Positions 43,168 to 51,189 of a stretch of 64,000 bases of DNA are shown one piece after another. Position 1 is the stretch's first letter, and each line of letters begins with the position of its first letter. The stretch is from positions 1-64,000 of the forward strand of contig CALKHN010000006.1 in assembly GCA_937991535.1 (NCBI GenBank), given 5' to 3'. The stretch is from an uncultured Sphingobacteriales bacterium (GTDB lineage Bacteria > Bacteroidota > Bacteroidia > Chitinophagales > Chitinophagaceae). Both the position numbers and the translations under genes were made by a program. The notes below the pieces were generated by a model that was not told where the DNA came from, ran no database searches, and was given only the letters and a program-made list of their open reading frames with translations.

Positions 43168-44473
43168 TTTTGCTGATTTTATTAGTTATGCTTTTATTCT
43201 TTGTTTCCGAAGATCTGATGATGAGCCGCAGCGACTGGTCGTAGGTAACGTATTGCCATATCCAGTTTACCAGTATCAGTAACCGGTTTTTAACGCCAAT
43301 GATAGACATCAGGTGTACAACCAGCCATGCCATCCATGCCACAAAGCCTCTTAGTTTTATACCCACGGCTTCCGCTACTGCACGGTTCCTTCCTACAATT
43401 GCCATACTTCCTTTATCTCTGTAGGCAAAGGGTCGCATTTCTTTTTGCAGTGCCAGTCTTTTTAAATTTGCCGCCAACTGAACAGCCTGCTGCATGGCAA
43501 CAGGAGCAACCTGGGGATATCCTTTGGGATTCGCCCTGGTTTGCATTCTTGCCACATCACCCAGTGCAAAGATATGATGATCGTCTCTTAACCTGTTAAA
43601 CTCATCCACTTCAATACGATGATCAGCCAATACACTTCCAGGTGGTATTCCTTTCAGTGCACTGCCTTTTACACCTGCCGCCCAGATAAGGCAATAACTG
43701 TAAAGCGTTGTATGGTTGCTTAATGTTACCGCATAGCCGTCATAGCTTTTTACGGAAAGTCCGGTGTGCACTTTCACCTTAAGTGTTTTCAGATAGGATT
43801 TGACCCTTGCGGCAGACTCCAAACTCATTCCATTCAATAAACGCGGAGCCGCTTCAATGAGATGAATATTCATGTTATTAAAGTTCAGCTCCGGGTAGTC
43901 GCGGGGCAAAATCTGTGCTCTCATTTCAGCTATGGATCCTGCGAGCTCTACCCCGGTTGGTCCGCCTCCAACAATAACAATATTTAACAATGCCGCCTTC
44001 TCCTGTTTGTTTCCTGTAATCAGCGCCTGTTCATAGTTTTGCAATAAAGTATTGCGCAAAAGCAACGCTTCGGATACCGATTTCATTGAAAAGGCATTTT
44101 GAGCAATATCCCGCATGCCAAAATAATTGGTAGCAGCCCCCTGGGCCAGCACCAGAAAATCATAATCGAGTGCTCCGGTTGAGGTAGATATTTTTTTATC
44201 GTCCGGATGTACAGCTATTACTTCTGCAATGCGGATAAATACATTTTTCTTTTTTTGAAATATTTTACGTAGCGGAAAACTAATACTGTTGGGTTCCAAA
44301 CCAGCGGTAGCCACCTGGTAAAGCAATGGTTGAAACTGATGATAATTATTCTTATCTAATAGGATTACCTGAAAAAATGCGGAGGATAGCTTTTTTGCAA
44401 GGGTGAGCCCCGCGAAACCCGCCCCTACTATCACCACTCTCTGTTGCGTTAACAACTTATCGGGAATTTCCAT
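43115..44473 (-). CDS. ndh: Type II NADH:quinone oxidoreductase (NDH-2)
   Basis: A 452-residue flavoprotein with two dinucleotide folds: RVVIVGAGFAGLTLAKKL for FAD and LNIVIVGGGPTGVELAGSIA for NADH. Further NDH-2 features are YHQFQPLLYQVATAGLEPNS, FALGDVARMQ and YPQVAPVAMQQAVQLA. A hydrophobic C-terminal stretch (GFVAWMAWLVVHLMSIIG) followed by NRLLILVNWIWQYVTYDQSL should hold it on the inner membrane. It passes electrons from NADH to quinone without proton pumping. The last 30 residues or so are Lys/Asn-rich and overlap the lipoprotein gene by 53 bp. It heads the operon that ends with the Rrf2 regulator. Confidence 0.92.
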   Translation of the reverse strand: MEIPDKLLTQQRVVIVGAGFAGLTLAKKLSSAFFQVILLDKNNYHQFQPLLYQVATAGLEPNSISFPLRKIFQKKKNVFIRIAEVIAVHPDDKKISTSTGALDYDFLVLAQGAATNYFGMRDIAQNAFSMKSVSEALLLRNTLLQNYEQALITGNKQEKAALLNIVIVGGGPTGVELAGSIAEMRAQILPRDYPELNFNNMNIHLIEAAPRLLNGMSLESAARVKSYLKTLKVKVHTGLSVKSYDGYAVTLSNHTTLYSYCLIWAAGVKGSALKGIPPGSVLADHRIEVDEFNRLRDDHHIFALGDVARMQTRANPKGYPQVAPVAMQQAVQLAANLKRLALQKEMRPFAYRDKGSMAIVGRNRAVAEAVGIKLRGFVAWMAWLVVHLMSIIGVKNRLLILVNWIWQYVTYDQSLRLIIRSSETKNKSITNKISKNEKVNNDVPGRQSLVGV

Positions 44474-44703
44474 AATATCGTCATTTAAATAATGTCCCTA
44501 AAACTATTTCGCCCGTTTCGCAGCCGGCGCTTGTTCATTTTATCCTGCTTAAACATAATTATAATTACACCTGCCGCTTTGTATTTTCGGGAATCACCGC
44601 CCATTCAGACCCTGCCCTATTTTCCTTGTAAACCACTAAACCAAAATAATCAGTCAGGAATACACAGCAACGGGCCTGATGGCGGCTTAGGTGTCAGGGC
44701 TCT

Positions 44704-45663
44704 TCATGGATTTAAATGCTTTTCAAGTGCTATCGCTTTTGGGAAGAGGATATTATTTTCAAGATGAACATGGATATGCAGATCTTCTTCAAAATCATTC
44801 AGCATTTTAAACAGCAGTCCGTAACTGGCACAAGCATCTTCGGGCAAAGCGTAATTATTACTTAGTGTTCTGATCTCTTCCATACTTTTGCCGGCCGTTT
44901 CATGTTCCGCCTCCATCATATGGATAGGATTTTGTACAGTGCCAAATTGCACGGCACGCGGCGATTGACTCCTGTCTTTTGCCATTAAAAGCTCCTTAAT
45001 GAAAGGGAATAATATTTTTTCCTCCTTCACTATGTGTTCACTCAACTCTTTATTTACCTCTTCTACCAATTGCTGAATAGGGATCAACTCCGGGTGCTGT
45101 GCACCATGCACCTGCGCTACCTTCAAAGCATACGCTTTTATATCGGGCAATGTTTTGCGTATATAGCTGTGATGAGTGTTCACGATATAGTCTGCCAGAA
45201 AATCAAGGCTCCAGTCATTGTAAGGCAAAGGACGCGCCGCTGGGTTTCTATCGGCCTGCTGCAGTTCCCTTTCAACTTTAGTTACATCAATTCCTTTTTC
45301 TGCGCAGGCTTCTTTCACGGTTTTCTTGCCGCCACAACAAAAGTCCAATCCATATTTCTTAAATACTTCCGCCTTACGCAAATCCTTGGCGGCTATTGCT
45401 CCCAGCGTCTCTTCATTCTCACCTGTGACCTTTTTACTGATCCGAATCTTCCACCATTGCGGACCTTCTTCGAGGTATTCCCATTTAAAAATATTGCCTC
45501 TTTCTCCCAGCAACTGATAATAGAGCGGCTTAGGGTCGTGATCATTATGAATGATGAGGCTTTCCCCTTCTTCCAGATCATCAAACCGGGCAAAAATAGT
45601 AGGATGCTTTTGACGGGGTTCCAGTAGGGTTACGTTGAGTATGTTCTCTGTAATGGTATCCAT
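44704..45663 (-). CDS. ric: Di-iron Fe-S cluster repair protein RIC (ScdA/YtfE) with DUF2249 domain
   Basis: A 319-residue protein in three parts. Residues 8-78 or so are DUF2249 (HPTIFARFDDLEEGESLIIH, YLEEGPQWW). Residues 85-140 are the ScdA N-terminal domain (RKAEVFKKYGLDFCCGGKKT). From about 155 a hemerythrin domain supplies di-iron His ligands (VNTHHSYIRKT, LSEHIVKEEKILFPF, MMEAEHETAG, HIHVHLENNILFPK). RIC repairs Fe-S clusters damaged by nitric oxide or peroxide (known). It lies alone on the minus strand, 230 bp upstream of the NDH-2 operon, behind a promoter with a perfect palindrome. The DUF2249 fusion is an established variant. Confidence 0.95.
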   Translation of the reverse strand: MDTITENILNVTLLEPRQKHPTIFARFDDLEEGESLIIHNDHDPKPLYYQLLGERGNIFKWEYLEEGPQWWKIRISKKVTGENEETLGAIAAKDLRKAEVFKKYGLDFCCGGKKTVKEACAEKGIDVTKVERELQQADRNPAARPLPYNDWSLDFLADYIVNTHHSYIRKTLPDIKAYALKVAQVHGAQHPELIPIQQLVEEVNKELSEHIVKEEKILFPFIKELLMAKDRSQSPRAVQFGTVQNPIHMMEAEHETAGKSMEEIRTLSNNYALPEDACASYGLLFKMLNDFEEDLHIHVHLENNILFPKAIALEKHLNP

Positions 45664-45697
45664 TGCAATGCTTTTTTAAAAGTTTAAATTTATAGCA

Positions 45698-45705
45698 CAA
45701 AGCTA
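45698..45705 (-). promoter_or_regulatory. TAnnTTTG -7 element of ric
   Basis: On the minus strand the sequence is TAGCTTTG, a perfect -7 match. It gives a leader of about 28 nt before the ric ATG. There is no TTG at the usual -33 place; instead the palindrome 45716-45745 covers that position, as expected for an activator-dependent promoter. Confidence 0.65.
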
Positions 45706-45715
45706 AGTCATTTTT

Positions 45716-45745
45716 ATAATAAAAGTATTTAATTACTTTTATTAT
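45716..45745. promoter_or_regulatory. Perfect 12-6-12 palindromic operator upstream of ric
   Basis: Left arm ATAATAAAAGTA, spacer TTTAAT, right arm TACTTTTATTAT: every base of the 12-bp arms pairs. The centre lies about 39-41 bp upstream of the start inferred from the -7 element. The core AAGTA-N6-TACTT has the 5-6-5 geometry of CRP/FNR-type sites and also has the two-fold symmetry bound by NsrR-like Rrf2 proteins. Either a CRP/FNR-type activator or the neighbouring Rrf2 protein could bind. Confidence 0.7.
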
Positions 45746-45842
45746 TTCGATTTTACAGTTTCGTGACTATCTTATATCATTTTCAGGTAAAATCAAAGCC
45801 AGGTTGTAACTTGCCAACTGCCGTAAAAGTACAATCTGCTTG

Positions 45843-45883
45843 TTCGTGTCTTCACGAATCAGCTTCAAATTCCCGTTTCGTGG
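45843..45883. repeat. Short hairpin repeat, copy A
   Basis: Begins with TTCGTG-TCTT-CACGAA, a 6-bp hairpin, followed by CAGCTTCAA and ending GTTTCGTGG. A related copy in the same orientation lies at 49096-49134, just after the sugar-oxidation operon; this copy lies 51 bp before its first gene. Confidence 0.6.
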
Positions 45884-45933
45884 TAACGAACCGGGTGGTA
45901 AAAGAATATACATCATTCAATTTAAAGATCACT

Positions 45934-46875
45934 ATGCAGTACCGCATTCCCGGTAAAACGGGTTTAAGCATATCCGCACTGGGCTTTGGCGTGTCGCCGG
46001 TAGGTAATGTATTTGAGCCGGTAGAAGAACAGGAAGGCATAAACGCTGTTCACTACGCTATAGATAACGGTATCAATTTTTTTGATGTGGCGCCGTTTTA
46101 CGGTGATACGCTTGCTGAAACCAGGCTGGGAAAGGCCCTGGAAGGAAAAAGGCAGAACATCATACTGGCTACCAAATGTTGCCGATATGCCACTCATTTC
46201 GATTTCTCGTATCAGCGTGTGCTAAGCAGCATTGATGAATCCCTGAAAAGATTAAAAACGGATTATGTAGATATACTGCAAATCCATGATATAGAATTTG
46301 GAACGGAAGAGCAGCTACTGAATGAGGCAATACCTGCGGCAATAAAAGTAAAAGAAAGTGGCAAGGCCCGGTATATAGGGTTCACCGGATTGCCGGTGCG
46401 CTACCTGGCGCATATAGCCCGGCAAACGAATGTGGATACAGTGCTTTCCTGGGCGCATTACAATTTGCTGGAAGATGAGATTAATGATGAGTTGGTACCT
46501 CTTTCTTTGGAAAAGGGATTTGGATTAATGAATGCCGCTCCTTTTTTACAACGTATACTAACGGATGCTCCTTTACCACCGTGGCACCGGTCACCTAAAG
46601 AAATGATCGCTATACAACCCGCACTTATCAGCCTTTGCCGTAAATATGGCCTGGCGCTGAGCGATGTGGCTTTGTCTTACGCCATCGCGCATCCGCATAT
46701 AGCAAGTACCATTACCGGCATGTGCCAGGTTGAAAAAGTTAAACAAAATATTGCTGCCGCTACCCTTGATATTCCCGGTGAGTTATTGCTTGATATTGAA
46801 AAGCTGGTAGCCCCTGTAAAAAATAAAATGTGGTTTGAAGGCCGCAGCGAAAACAACATACCTAAACAACAATAG
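45934..46875 (+). CDS. Aldo/keto reductase (L-galactose/L-fucose dehydrogenase-like)
   Basis: A 313-residue enzyme from ATG 45934, selected because MQYRIPGKTGLSISALGFGV is the normal start of the family; the open frame extends 57 codons upstream through the hairpin repeat, which is not protein-like. The catalytic tetrad is visible: Asp and Tyr in FFDVAPFYGD, Lys in ILATKCCRY and His in ILQIHDIEF; YIGFTGLPV is also typical. It most resembles the branch that oxidises L-galactose or L-fucose to the lactone using NAD(P) (inference). First gene of a four-gene plus-strand operon with spacings of 7-9 bp. Confidence 0.88.
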   Translation: MQYRIPGKTGLSISALGFGVSPVGNVFEPVEEQEGINAVHYAIDNGINFFDVAPFYGDTLAETRLGKALEGKRQNIILATKCCRYATHFDFSYQRVLSSIDESLKRLKTDYVDILQIHDIEFGTEEQLLNEAIPAAIKVKESGKARYIGFTGLPVRYLAHIARQTNVDTVLSWAHYNLLEDEINDELVPLSLEKGFGLMNAAPFLQRILTDAPLPPWHRSPKEMIAIQPALISLCRKYGLALSDVALSYAIAHPHIASTITGMCQVEKVKQNIAAATLDIPGELLLDIEKLVAPVKNKMWFEGRSENNIPKQQ

Positions 46876-46882
46876 TTTTTAT

Positions 46883-47902
46883 ATGAGAGCTTTAGTTTTG
46901 GTTGAACCCGGTAAAACGGAGATCCGCGAAATACCCATGCCTGTACCAACCGGTGAGGAAGTGCTGCTTCGTATTGGCATGGTAGGCTTTTGCGGAGGCG
47001 ACTTAAACGGATTCAAAGGTCTTTTTGAAATGCAGGAATTTCCCAATGTGCTGGGACACGAAGTGGGCGCCATAATAGAAGCAACCGGGAAAAATGTACC
47101 CGCAGACCTCACACCTGGTATGAAGGTAACACTGAATCCTTATCTGAACTGCGGCGTATGTATTGCGTGCCGCAAAGGCCGCCCCAATGCCTGCGTTGAC
47201 AATAAAACAATGGGGGTAAGGCGTCCGGGCGCCATGACGGAATATATTGCGGTTCACTGGAAAAAATTGCATGCTTCAGCAACTTTATCTTATAAAGAAC
47301 TGGCGCTTGTTGAACCGCTTACAGTAGGCTTTCACGCTGCAAACAGGGGAAGGGTACAGGCAGGCGACAAAGTATTGGTAATGGGCTGTGGTATAGTAGG
47401 ACTGGGCGCCATTGCGGGATCGCTGAACAATGGGGCGGAAGTTTTTGCAGCCGATATCAGCGATTATAAAACCGGTATCGCCAATGCTGTGGGCGTATCC
47501 ACAGCCATTAATACAACTACCACCAATTTAAAACAAGCCTTAGATGAATGGACGAACGGCGATGGTCCAGATGTGATCATAGAGGCGGTGGGCAACCACG
47601 AAACCTACCGGGCAGCCGTTGAACTGGTGTCGTATACCGGAAGAGTAGTATACATTGGCTATGGTAAAAAACCGGTAGAATACAATACCGGTGTATTTGT
47701 ACGAAAAGAAATTGAAATATTGGGTTCCCGTAATTGCCTTGATGATTTCCCGGTTGTAATTCAATATTTGGAAGCGGGTAAATTTCCTGTTGACGCCGTT
47801 ATATCAAAAACCGTATCGCTTGATAATGCGGGCGAAGCATTACAGGACTGGGCGGAGAACAGGGGCAATATTACCAAGATCATGGTTGATTTTACAGTAT
47901 AA
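46883..47902 (+). CDS. Zinc-dependent alcohol/sugar-acid dehydrogenase
   Basis: A 339-residue medium-chain dehydrogenase from ATG 46883 (MRALVLVEPGKTEIREIPMP). The catalytic zinc site includes Cys in MVGFCGGDLN and His in VLGHEVGAII; the structural zinc site is NCGVCIACRKGRPNAC (C-x2-C-x2-C-x7-C). The cofactor fold is VLVMGCGIVGLGAIAGSL. Relatives oxidise polyols or sugar acids such as L-galactonate or sorbitol. It starts 7 bp after the aldo/keto reductase gene. In the operon it probably oxidises the hydroxy acid formed from the lactone; that order of steps is inferred. Confidence 0.88.
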   Translation: MRALVLVEPGKTEIREIPMPVPTGEEVLLRIGMVGFCGGDLNGFKGLFEMQEFPNVLGHEVGAIIEATGKNVPADLTPGMKVTLNPYLNCGVCIACRKGRPNACVDNKTMGVRRPGAMTEYIAVHWKKLHASATLSYKELALVEPLTVGFHAANRGRVQAGDKVLVMGCGIVGLGAIAGSLNNGAEVFAADISDYKTGIANAVGVSTAINTTTTNLKQALDEWTNGDGPDVIIEAVGNHETYRAAVELVSYTGRVVYIGYGKKPVEYNTGVFVRKEIEILGSRNCLDDFPVVIQYLEAGKFPVDAVISKTVSLDNAGEALQDWAENRGNITKIMVDFTV

Positions 47903-47911
47903 ACAAAACAG

Positions 47912-48724
47912 ATGAAATCTGCAATAACGATAGCACTGGTACCACAAATAAAAAGCGGGCCCTGGGTATTTTGGGAAAACTTAGAAGATTCCGTTGTAAA
48001 AGCAGCCGCATTGGGATTTGATGCGGTTGAGCTTTTTACGGTTTCGGCAACAGCGGTTGATACCTCCCTGCTACAGCAACTTTCAGAAACCTATCGTATA
48101 CGAATATGCGCAGTTGGCACCGGGGCCGGTAAAGTGATACAGGGCTTAACGCTTACCGATCCTGATGCGGGTGTGCGTGCCCGTGCCATTGAATTTATAA
48201 GCGAAATGATTGATTTTGGCGCAGCCTTTAACGCGCCTGCTATTATTGGCTCCATGCAGGGTAATATACCACAGGGCACTGAAAGAACGATTGCTTTGCA
48301 ATGGCTGAGTGAAGGAATAAGCCTCCTCGCTGATAAAGCAAAAAAGAAAGGAGTAGCTCTGATATACGAACCATTGAACCGATACGAAACCAATATATCC
48401 AATTGCTTCGCTGATGCCATTGCCTGGTTAAAAATGCTTGATACAAATAATATAAAATTACTGGCCGACCTGTTTCATATGAATATAGAAGAAGCCTCCA
48501 TACCCGAAACGATCTACCAATACGGCAGCTATATAGGACATGTACACTTTGCCGACAGCAACAGGCGCGCCATGGGCATGGGACATACAAACATGAACGA
48601 TATTGCAAAAGCTTTGCGGTACATTTCTTACAACGGGTACATTTCTGCAGAAGTGTTTCCCTGGCCCAACAGCGATGCAGCCGCCCGGCAAACGATCAAT
48701 GCTTTTAATACCTGGTTCAAATAA
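47912..48724 (+). CDS. Sugar isomerase/epimerase-like TIM-barrel protein
   Basis: A 270-residue protein of the xylose-isomerase-like TIM-barrel family. The sequence shows KAAALGFDAVELFTVSATAV, then IYEPLNRYETNISN with the metal-binding Glu, LLADLFHMNIEEASIPE, GHVHFADSNRRAMGMGHTNM and ISAEVFPWPN with a second Glu: all positions used by this family to bind a divalent metal. It acts on the carbonyl/hydroxyl of a small sugar or keto acid (inference). It follows the alcohol dehydrogenase by 9 bp and precedes the mutarotase by 7 bp. No signal peptide, so cytoplasmic. Confidence 0.85.
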   Translation: MKSAITIALVPQIKSGPWVFWENLEDSVVKAAALGFDAVELFTVSATAVDTSLLQQLSETYRIRICAVGTGAGKVIQGLTLTDPDAGVRARAIEFISEMIDFGAAFNAPAIIGSMQGNIPQGTERTIALQWLSEGISLLADKAKKKGVALIYEPLNRYETNISNCFADAIAWLKMLDTNNIKLLADLFHMNIEEASIPETIYQYGSYIGHVHFADSNRRAMGMGHTNMNDIAKALRYISYNGYISAEVFPWPNSDAAARQTINAFNTWFK

Positions 48725-48731
48725 AATAATT

Positions 48732-49076
48732 ATGCAAAAATTCTGTCTTACGCTTGATCTGATAGATGATGCTGAAAGCATCAGGGAATATGAAAACTGG
48801 CACAAGCCCGGCGCAGGTTGGCCCGGAGTGCGACAAAATGACCTCGATGCCGGGATCACCAATATCGAAATATACCGCACAGGCAACCGAATGTTTATGA
48901 TACTGGAAACGGACGACAACTTTTCATTCGACAAAAAAAAGCAGTTAGACGCTCATTGCGCCAAAGTACAGGAGTGGGAAGAACTGATGTGGAAATACCA
49001 GCAGGCCATTCCCTGGGCAAAGCCCGGTGAAAAATGGGTGCTGATGGAAAAGATCTTTCAGTTTGAAGGGAGATGA
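48732..49076 (+). CDS. rhaM: L-rhamnose mutarotase family protein
   Basis: A 114-residue protein from ATG 48732, where MQKFCLTLDLIDDAESIREY matches the family start; an earlier in-frame ATG overlaps the preceding gene and is not convincing. Characteristic features are WPGVRQNDLDAGITNIEIYR, RMFMILETDDNFSFD, WEELMWKYQQAIPWAKPGEK and WVLMEKIF, as in L-rhamnose mutarotase (YiiL/RhaM). It interconverts alpha and beta anomers of rhamnose or L-fucose. It ends the operon. The family includes fucose-pathway members, so which sugar it serves depends on the other genes. Confidence 0.88.
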   Translation: MQKFCLTLDLIDDAESIREYENWHKPGAGWPGVRQNDLDAGITNIEIYRTGNRMFMILETDDNFSFDKKKQLDAHCAKVQEWEELMWKYQQAIPWAKPGEKWVLMEKIFQFEGR

Positions 49077-49095
49077 ATAATAGGCCATGCCCTGG

Positions 49096-49134
49096 CTCGT
49101 GCTTCACGAACAGCTTTCAACTTGTGTTTCGTGG
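49096..49134. repeat. Short hairpin repeat, copy B
   Basis: Related to copy A at 45843-45883: TCGTG-CTT-CACGA hairpin, then CAGCTTTCAA and GTTTCGTGG. It lies 20 bp after the last gene of the sugar-oxidation operon, in direct orientation with copy A. Confidence 0.6.
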
Positions 49135-49240
49135 AGACATAAGGGGTGAGACATCGTCTCGGAAGAACATACAGATAACGAAGCCGGGAGACCACTCATT
49201 AAGCAATTGCATTAGCACATTAAGAAAGGAGTAACCCTTC

Positions 49241-49295
49241 CACATTATTCACATTTCCCACATTTTCACATTACTCATATTATTCACATTATTCA
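49241..49295. repeat. 9-bp tandem repeat (CACATTATT-type), about six units
   Basis: Units read CACATTATT, CACATTTCC, CACATTTT, CACATTACT, CATATTATT and CACATTATT, ending at the stop codon of the thioredoxin-fold gene (49293). It is AT-rich with only small changes between units. No coding or regulatory role is visible. Confidence 0.8.
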
Positions 49296-50426
49296 ATAAT
49301 ACCTTCCCAGCAGCGGATGTTCAATGATCTTTTTTTTCATTTGCAGCGGATTTATAATGCCCTGCCGGGCATATACAATTTTGCCGCCAGGCTCTACCAA
49401 AATAGTATAGGGTAATCCGCCCGGCCAGTTGGGGTCTACTGCTTCAATAAGCTGATACTTGTCATCTGCATTAAAAATATAATTGGCATTGGAAGCCTGT
49501 TGCTTTTGCAGGAACTGCAATACCTTTTCTTTTTTGGCAGGATCATCGGCGCTGATGCTGATGAATTCAAAATCCCTTTTGCGATACATCCTGTTCATGG
49601 TTACAAATTCCGGGAACTCCGTAACGCAGGGCCCGCACCAGGTAGCCCAGATATTGATCAAGCGCAGCTTATCGGAATCGTTTCTCAGCAAATCTTTTAT
49701 TCCTGCTATATCTATATCATTCAGATGCACGGGCTCTTTTGCCCACTCCTGCTGCGCCTTGATGATCCAGTCGCTTTTCTCTTTCCACTTCGTGGAACAT
49801 CCAAAAACTTTTGTAGTGGGTGTTGTTACTTCCCTGTTGGCAAGCAAAGCTTCAATTGCGTCCTGTGTATCAAAATGCTTTGGTGTTTTTGCAGGATTTT
49901 CCATATCGTCTATCCTTCCCTGGAAACGAAGTTTACGTGTTTCATCAAATATAAAAACATGCGGGGTAACGGCAGGGCCATACGCCTCTGCTGTTGCCTG
50001 TGTATCGCCATCATACAAATACGGAAAATTGAATTGCTTTTCTTTGGCACGGATCTTCATCTCTTCAAACGAATCACTCAAGTCTGTATAGTCCAGCTCG
50101 CTTAAGGTAATTGATTTAGGATCATTAGGCATAATAGCAACAACGGCAACGCCCTTGCCCGAATAACCGGCGGTAAGCTTTATGATACGATCTTCATAAG
50201 CCTGCGCAGTAGGGCAATGATTACATGTAAAAATGATCACCAATAGCTTGCTATTGCTGAAAGATGCGAGCGTATATGTTTTACCATCAATAGCCGGCAA
50301 TTTAAAATCGGGTGCAACGGCGCCGATAGCAAGCGTTTTATGCTCCTGCTGTGGGCGGGCATAGCCAGAAGAAGACTGCAGTAAAAATAAAATGCTCAGC
50401 AGCGAAACCGCAAATGAATGCTTCAT
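49293..50426 (-). CDS. Secreted protein with two thioredoxin-fold domains (redoxin + TlpA-like)
   Basis: A 377-residue exported protein (signal peptide ending near GYARP). The first domain (about 30-200) is AhpC/TSA-like: GAVAPDFKLPAIDGKTYTLA and CNHCPTAQAYEDRI, with a CxxC motif, and PHVFIFDETRKLRFQGRIDD. The second (about 245-370) is TlpA/ResA-like: RLINIWATWCGPCVTEFPEF with a second CxxC, then FISISADDPAKKEKVLQFL. Both could carry out periplasmic thiol exchange. The fusion of two redox domains in one chain is uncommon, although similar proteins exist in Bacteroidota. Its own promoter should lie in the 156-bp gap upstream; no clear TAnnTTTG was found there. Confidence 0.9.
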   Translation of the reverse strand: MKHSFAVSLLSILFLLQSSSGYARPQQEHKTLAIGAVAPDFKLPAIDGKTYTLASFSNSKLLVIIFTCNHCPTAQAYEDRIIKLTAGYSGKGVAVVAIMPNDPKSITLSELDYTDLSDSFEEMKIRAKEKQFNFPYLYDGDTQATAEAYGPAVTPHVFIFDETRKLRFQGRIDDMENPAKTPKHFDTQDAIEALLANREVTTPTTKVFGCSTKWKEKSDWIIKAQQEWAKEPVHLNDIDIAGIKDLLRNDSDKLRLINIWATWCGPCVTEFPEFVTMNRMYRKRDFEFISISADDPAKKEKVLQFLQKQQASNANYIFNADDKYQLIEAVDPNWPGGLPYTILVEPGGKIVYARQGIINPLQMKKKIIEHPLLGRYY

Positions 50427-50582
50427 AACTGAATATTTTACTAAAAGTTACAATTTTTTGGCATTACGGCTTATAGTAATGAACCTAAAATAAAAATCAC
50501 ATGCTCCCAAAAGCGGTTCTGTTTATTGTAATGTACAGTACCAGGCCGATTACAGCGGCAATGCAGCAGAGCTAACTTAGCA

Positions 50583-51125
50583 TTACCCGTTTAAATTATT
50601 CATCAGTGCTTCGGGGGTATCACTAAAAACAATACGCTCTTCCGGACGGTCATATAAAAATCCTTCCGCTTCCATTTTATGTATATGCTCTGCTAAGTAC
50701 CGGTAATAACCCTTTGTATTAAGCATAAATATTTTTTTGTTGTGAATGTTTAACTGGTTCCAGGTAAGCATTTCAAACAACTCATCCAAAGTGCCGTAGC
50801 CACCAGGTAAAACAATGGCGGCATCGCACAATTCGTACATCAGTTTTTTTCGCTGATGAATCGTATCGGTAACGATAAGCTCTGTTAACCCGGTATGTTG
50901 TTGCTCCCATTCTATAAGTATTTTAGGTATAACGCCAGTTACCCTGCCGCTACTTTGTAATGCGGCATTGGCTACGGAAGACATCAAACCTTTGTTACCA
51001 CCTCCATATATCAGTTTAAGTCCGGCTTCCGCTATCAGTTTACCAAGATGCGCCGTATCCCTTTGGTATTGCGGATTGGCGCCCGGTTTGGATCCGCAAA
51101 AAACCGTTACCGCCTTAATTTGCAT
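50583..51125 (-). CDS. LOG-family (TIGR00730) nucleotide phosphoribohydrolase-like protein
   Basis: A 180-residue protein from ATG 51125; the frame is open seven codons further. It shows AVTVFCGSKPG, the YGGGNKGLMSSVANAAL loop and the signature PGGYGTLDELFE, which in LOG proteins binds the phosphate of a nucleoside monophosphate. The best-known activity is release of cytokinin bases from riboside monophosphates; the bacterial role is often nucleotide salvage. It is divergent from the sodium/solute symporter, and a second LOG gene lies at 52.9-53.6 kb. Confidence 0.92.
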   Translation of the reverse strand: MQIKAVTVFCGSKPGANPQYQRDTAHLGKLIAEAGLKLIYGGGNKGLMSSVANAALQSSGRVTGVIPKILIEWEQQHTGLTELIVTDTIHQRKKLMYELCDAAIVLPGGYGTLDELFEMLTWNQLNIHNKKIFMLNTKGYYRYLAEHIHKMEAEGFLYDRPEERIVFSDTPEALMNNLNG

Positions 51126-51135
51126 AAGTCTTGTT

Positions 51136-51166
51136 TTGTGATACAATGATAAAAGTTTTATCTTTC
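51136..51166 (+). promoter_or_regulatory. Candidate promoter of the sodium/solute symporter
   Basis: TATCTTTC (51159-51166) matches TAnnTTTG at 7 of 8 positions, with TTTTG ending at 51138 placed 20 nt upstream, the usual spacing. Only 24 bp separates it from the start codon. Confidence 0.35.
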
Positions 51167-51189
51167 CCGCTAAACTTTAATTATACCAT

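Noticed and set aside
44492..44767. Plus-strand frame of 91 codons between the NDH-2 and ric genes
   Set aside because: It runs into the end of ric on the opposite strand and has no family sequence; a short hydrophobic piece alone is not enough.
48603..48731. Earlier start for the rhamnose mutarotase gene
   Set aside because: The extension overlaps the isomerase gene by over 120 bp and the family start is at the internal ATG.
49483..50105. Two overlapping plus-strand frames of about 200 codons
   Set aside because: Both are antisense to the double thioredoxin-fold gene, which has clear motifs.
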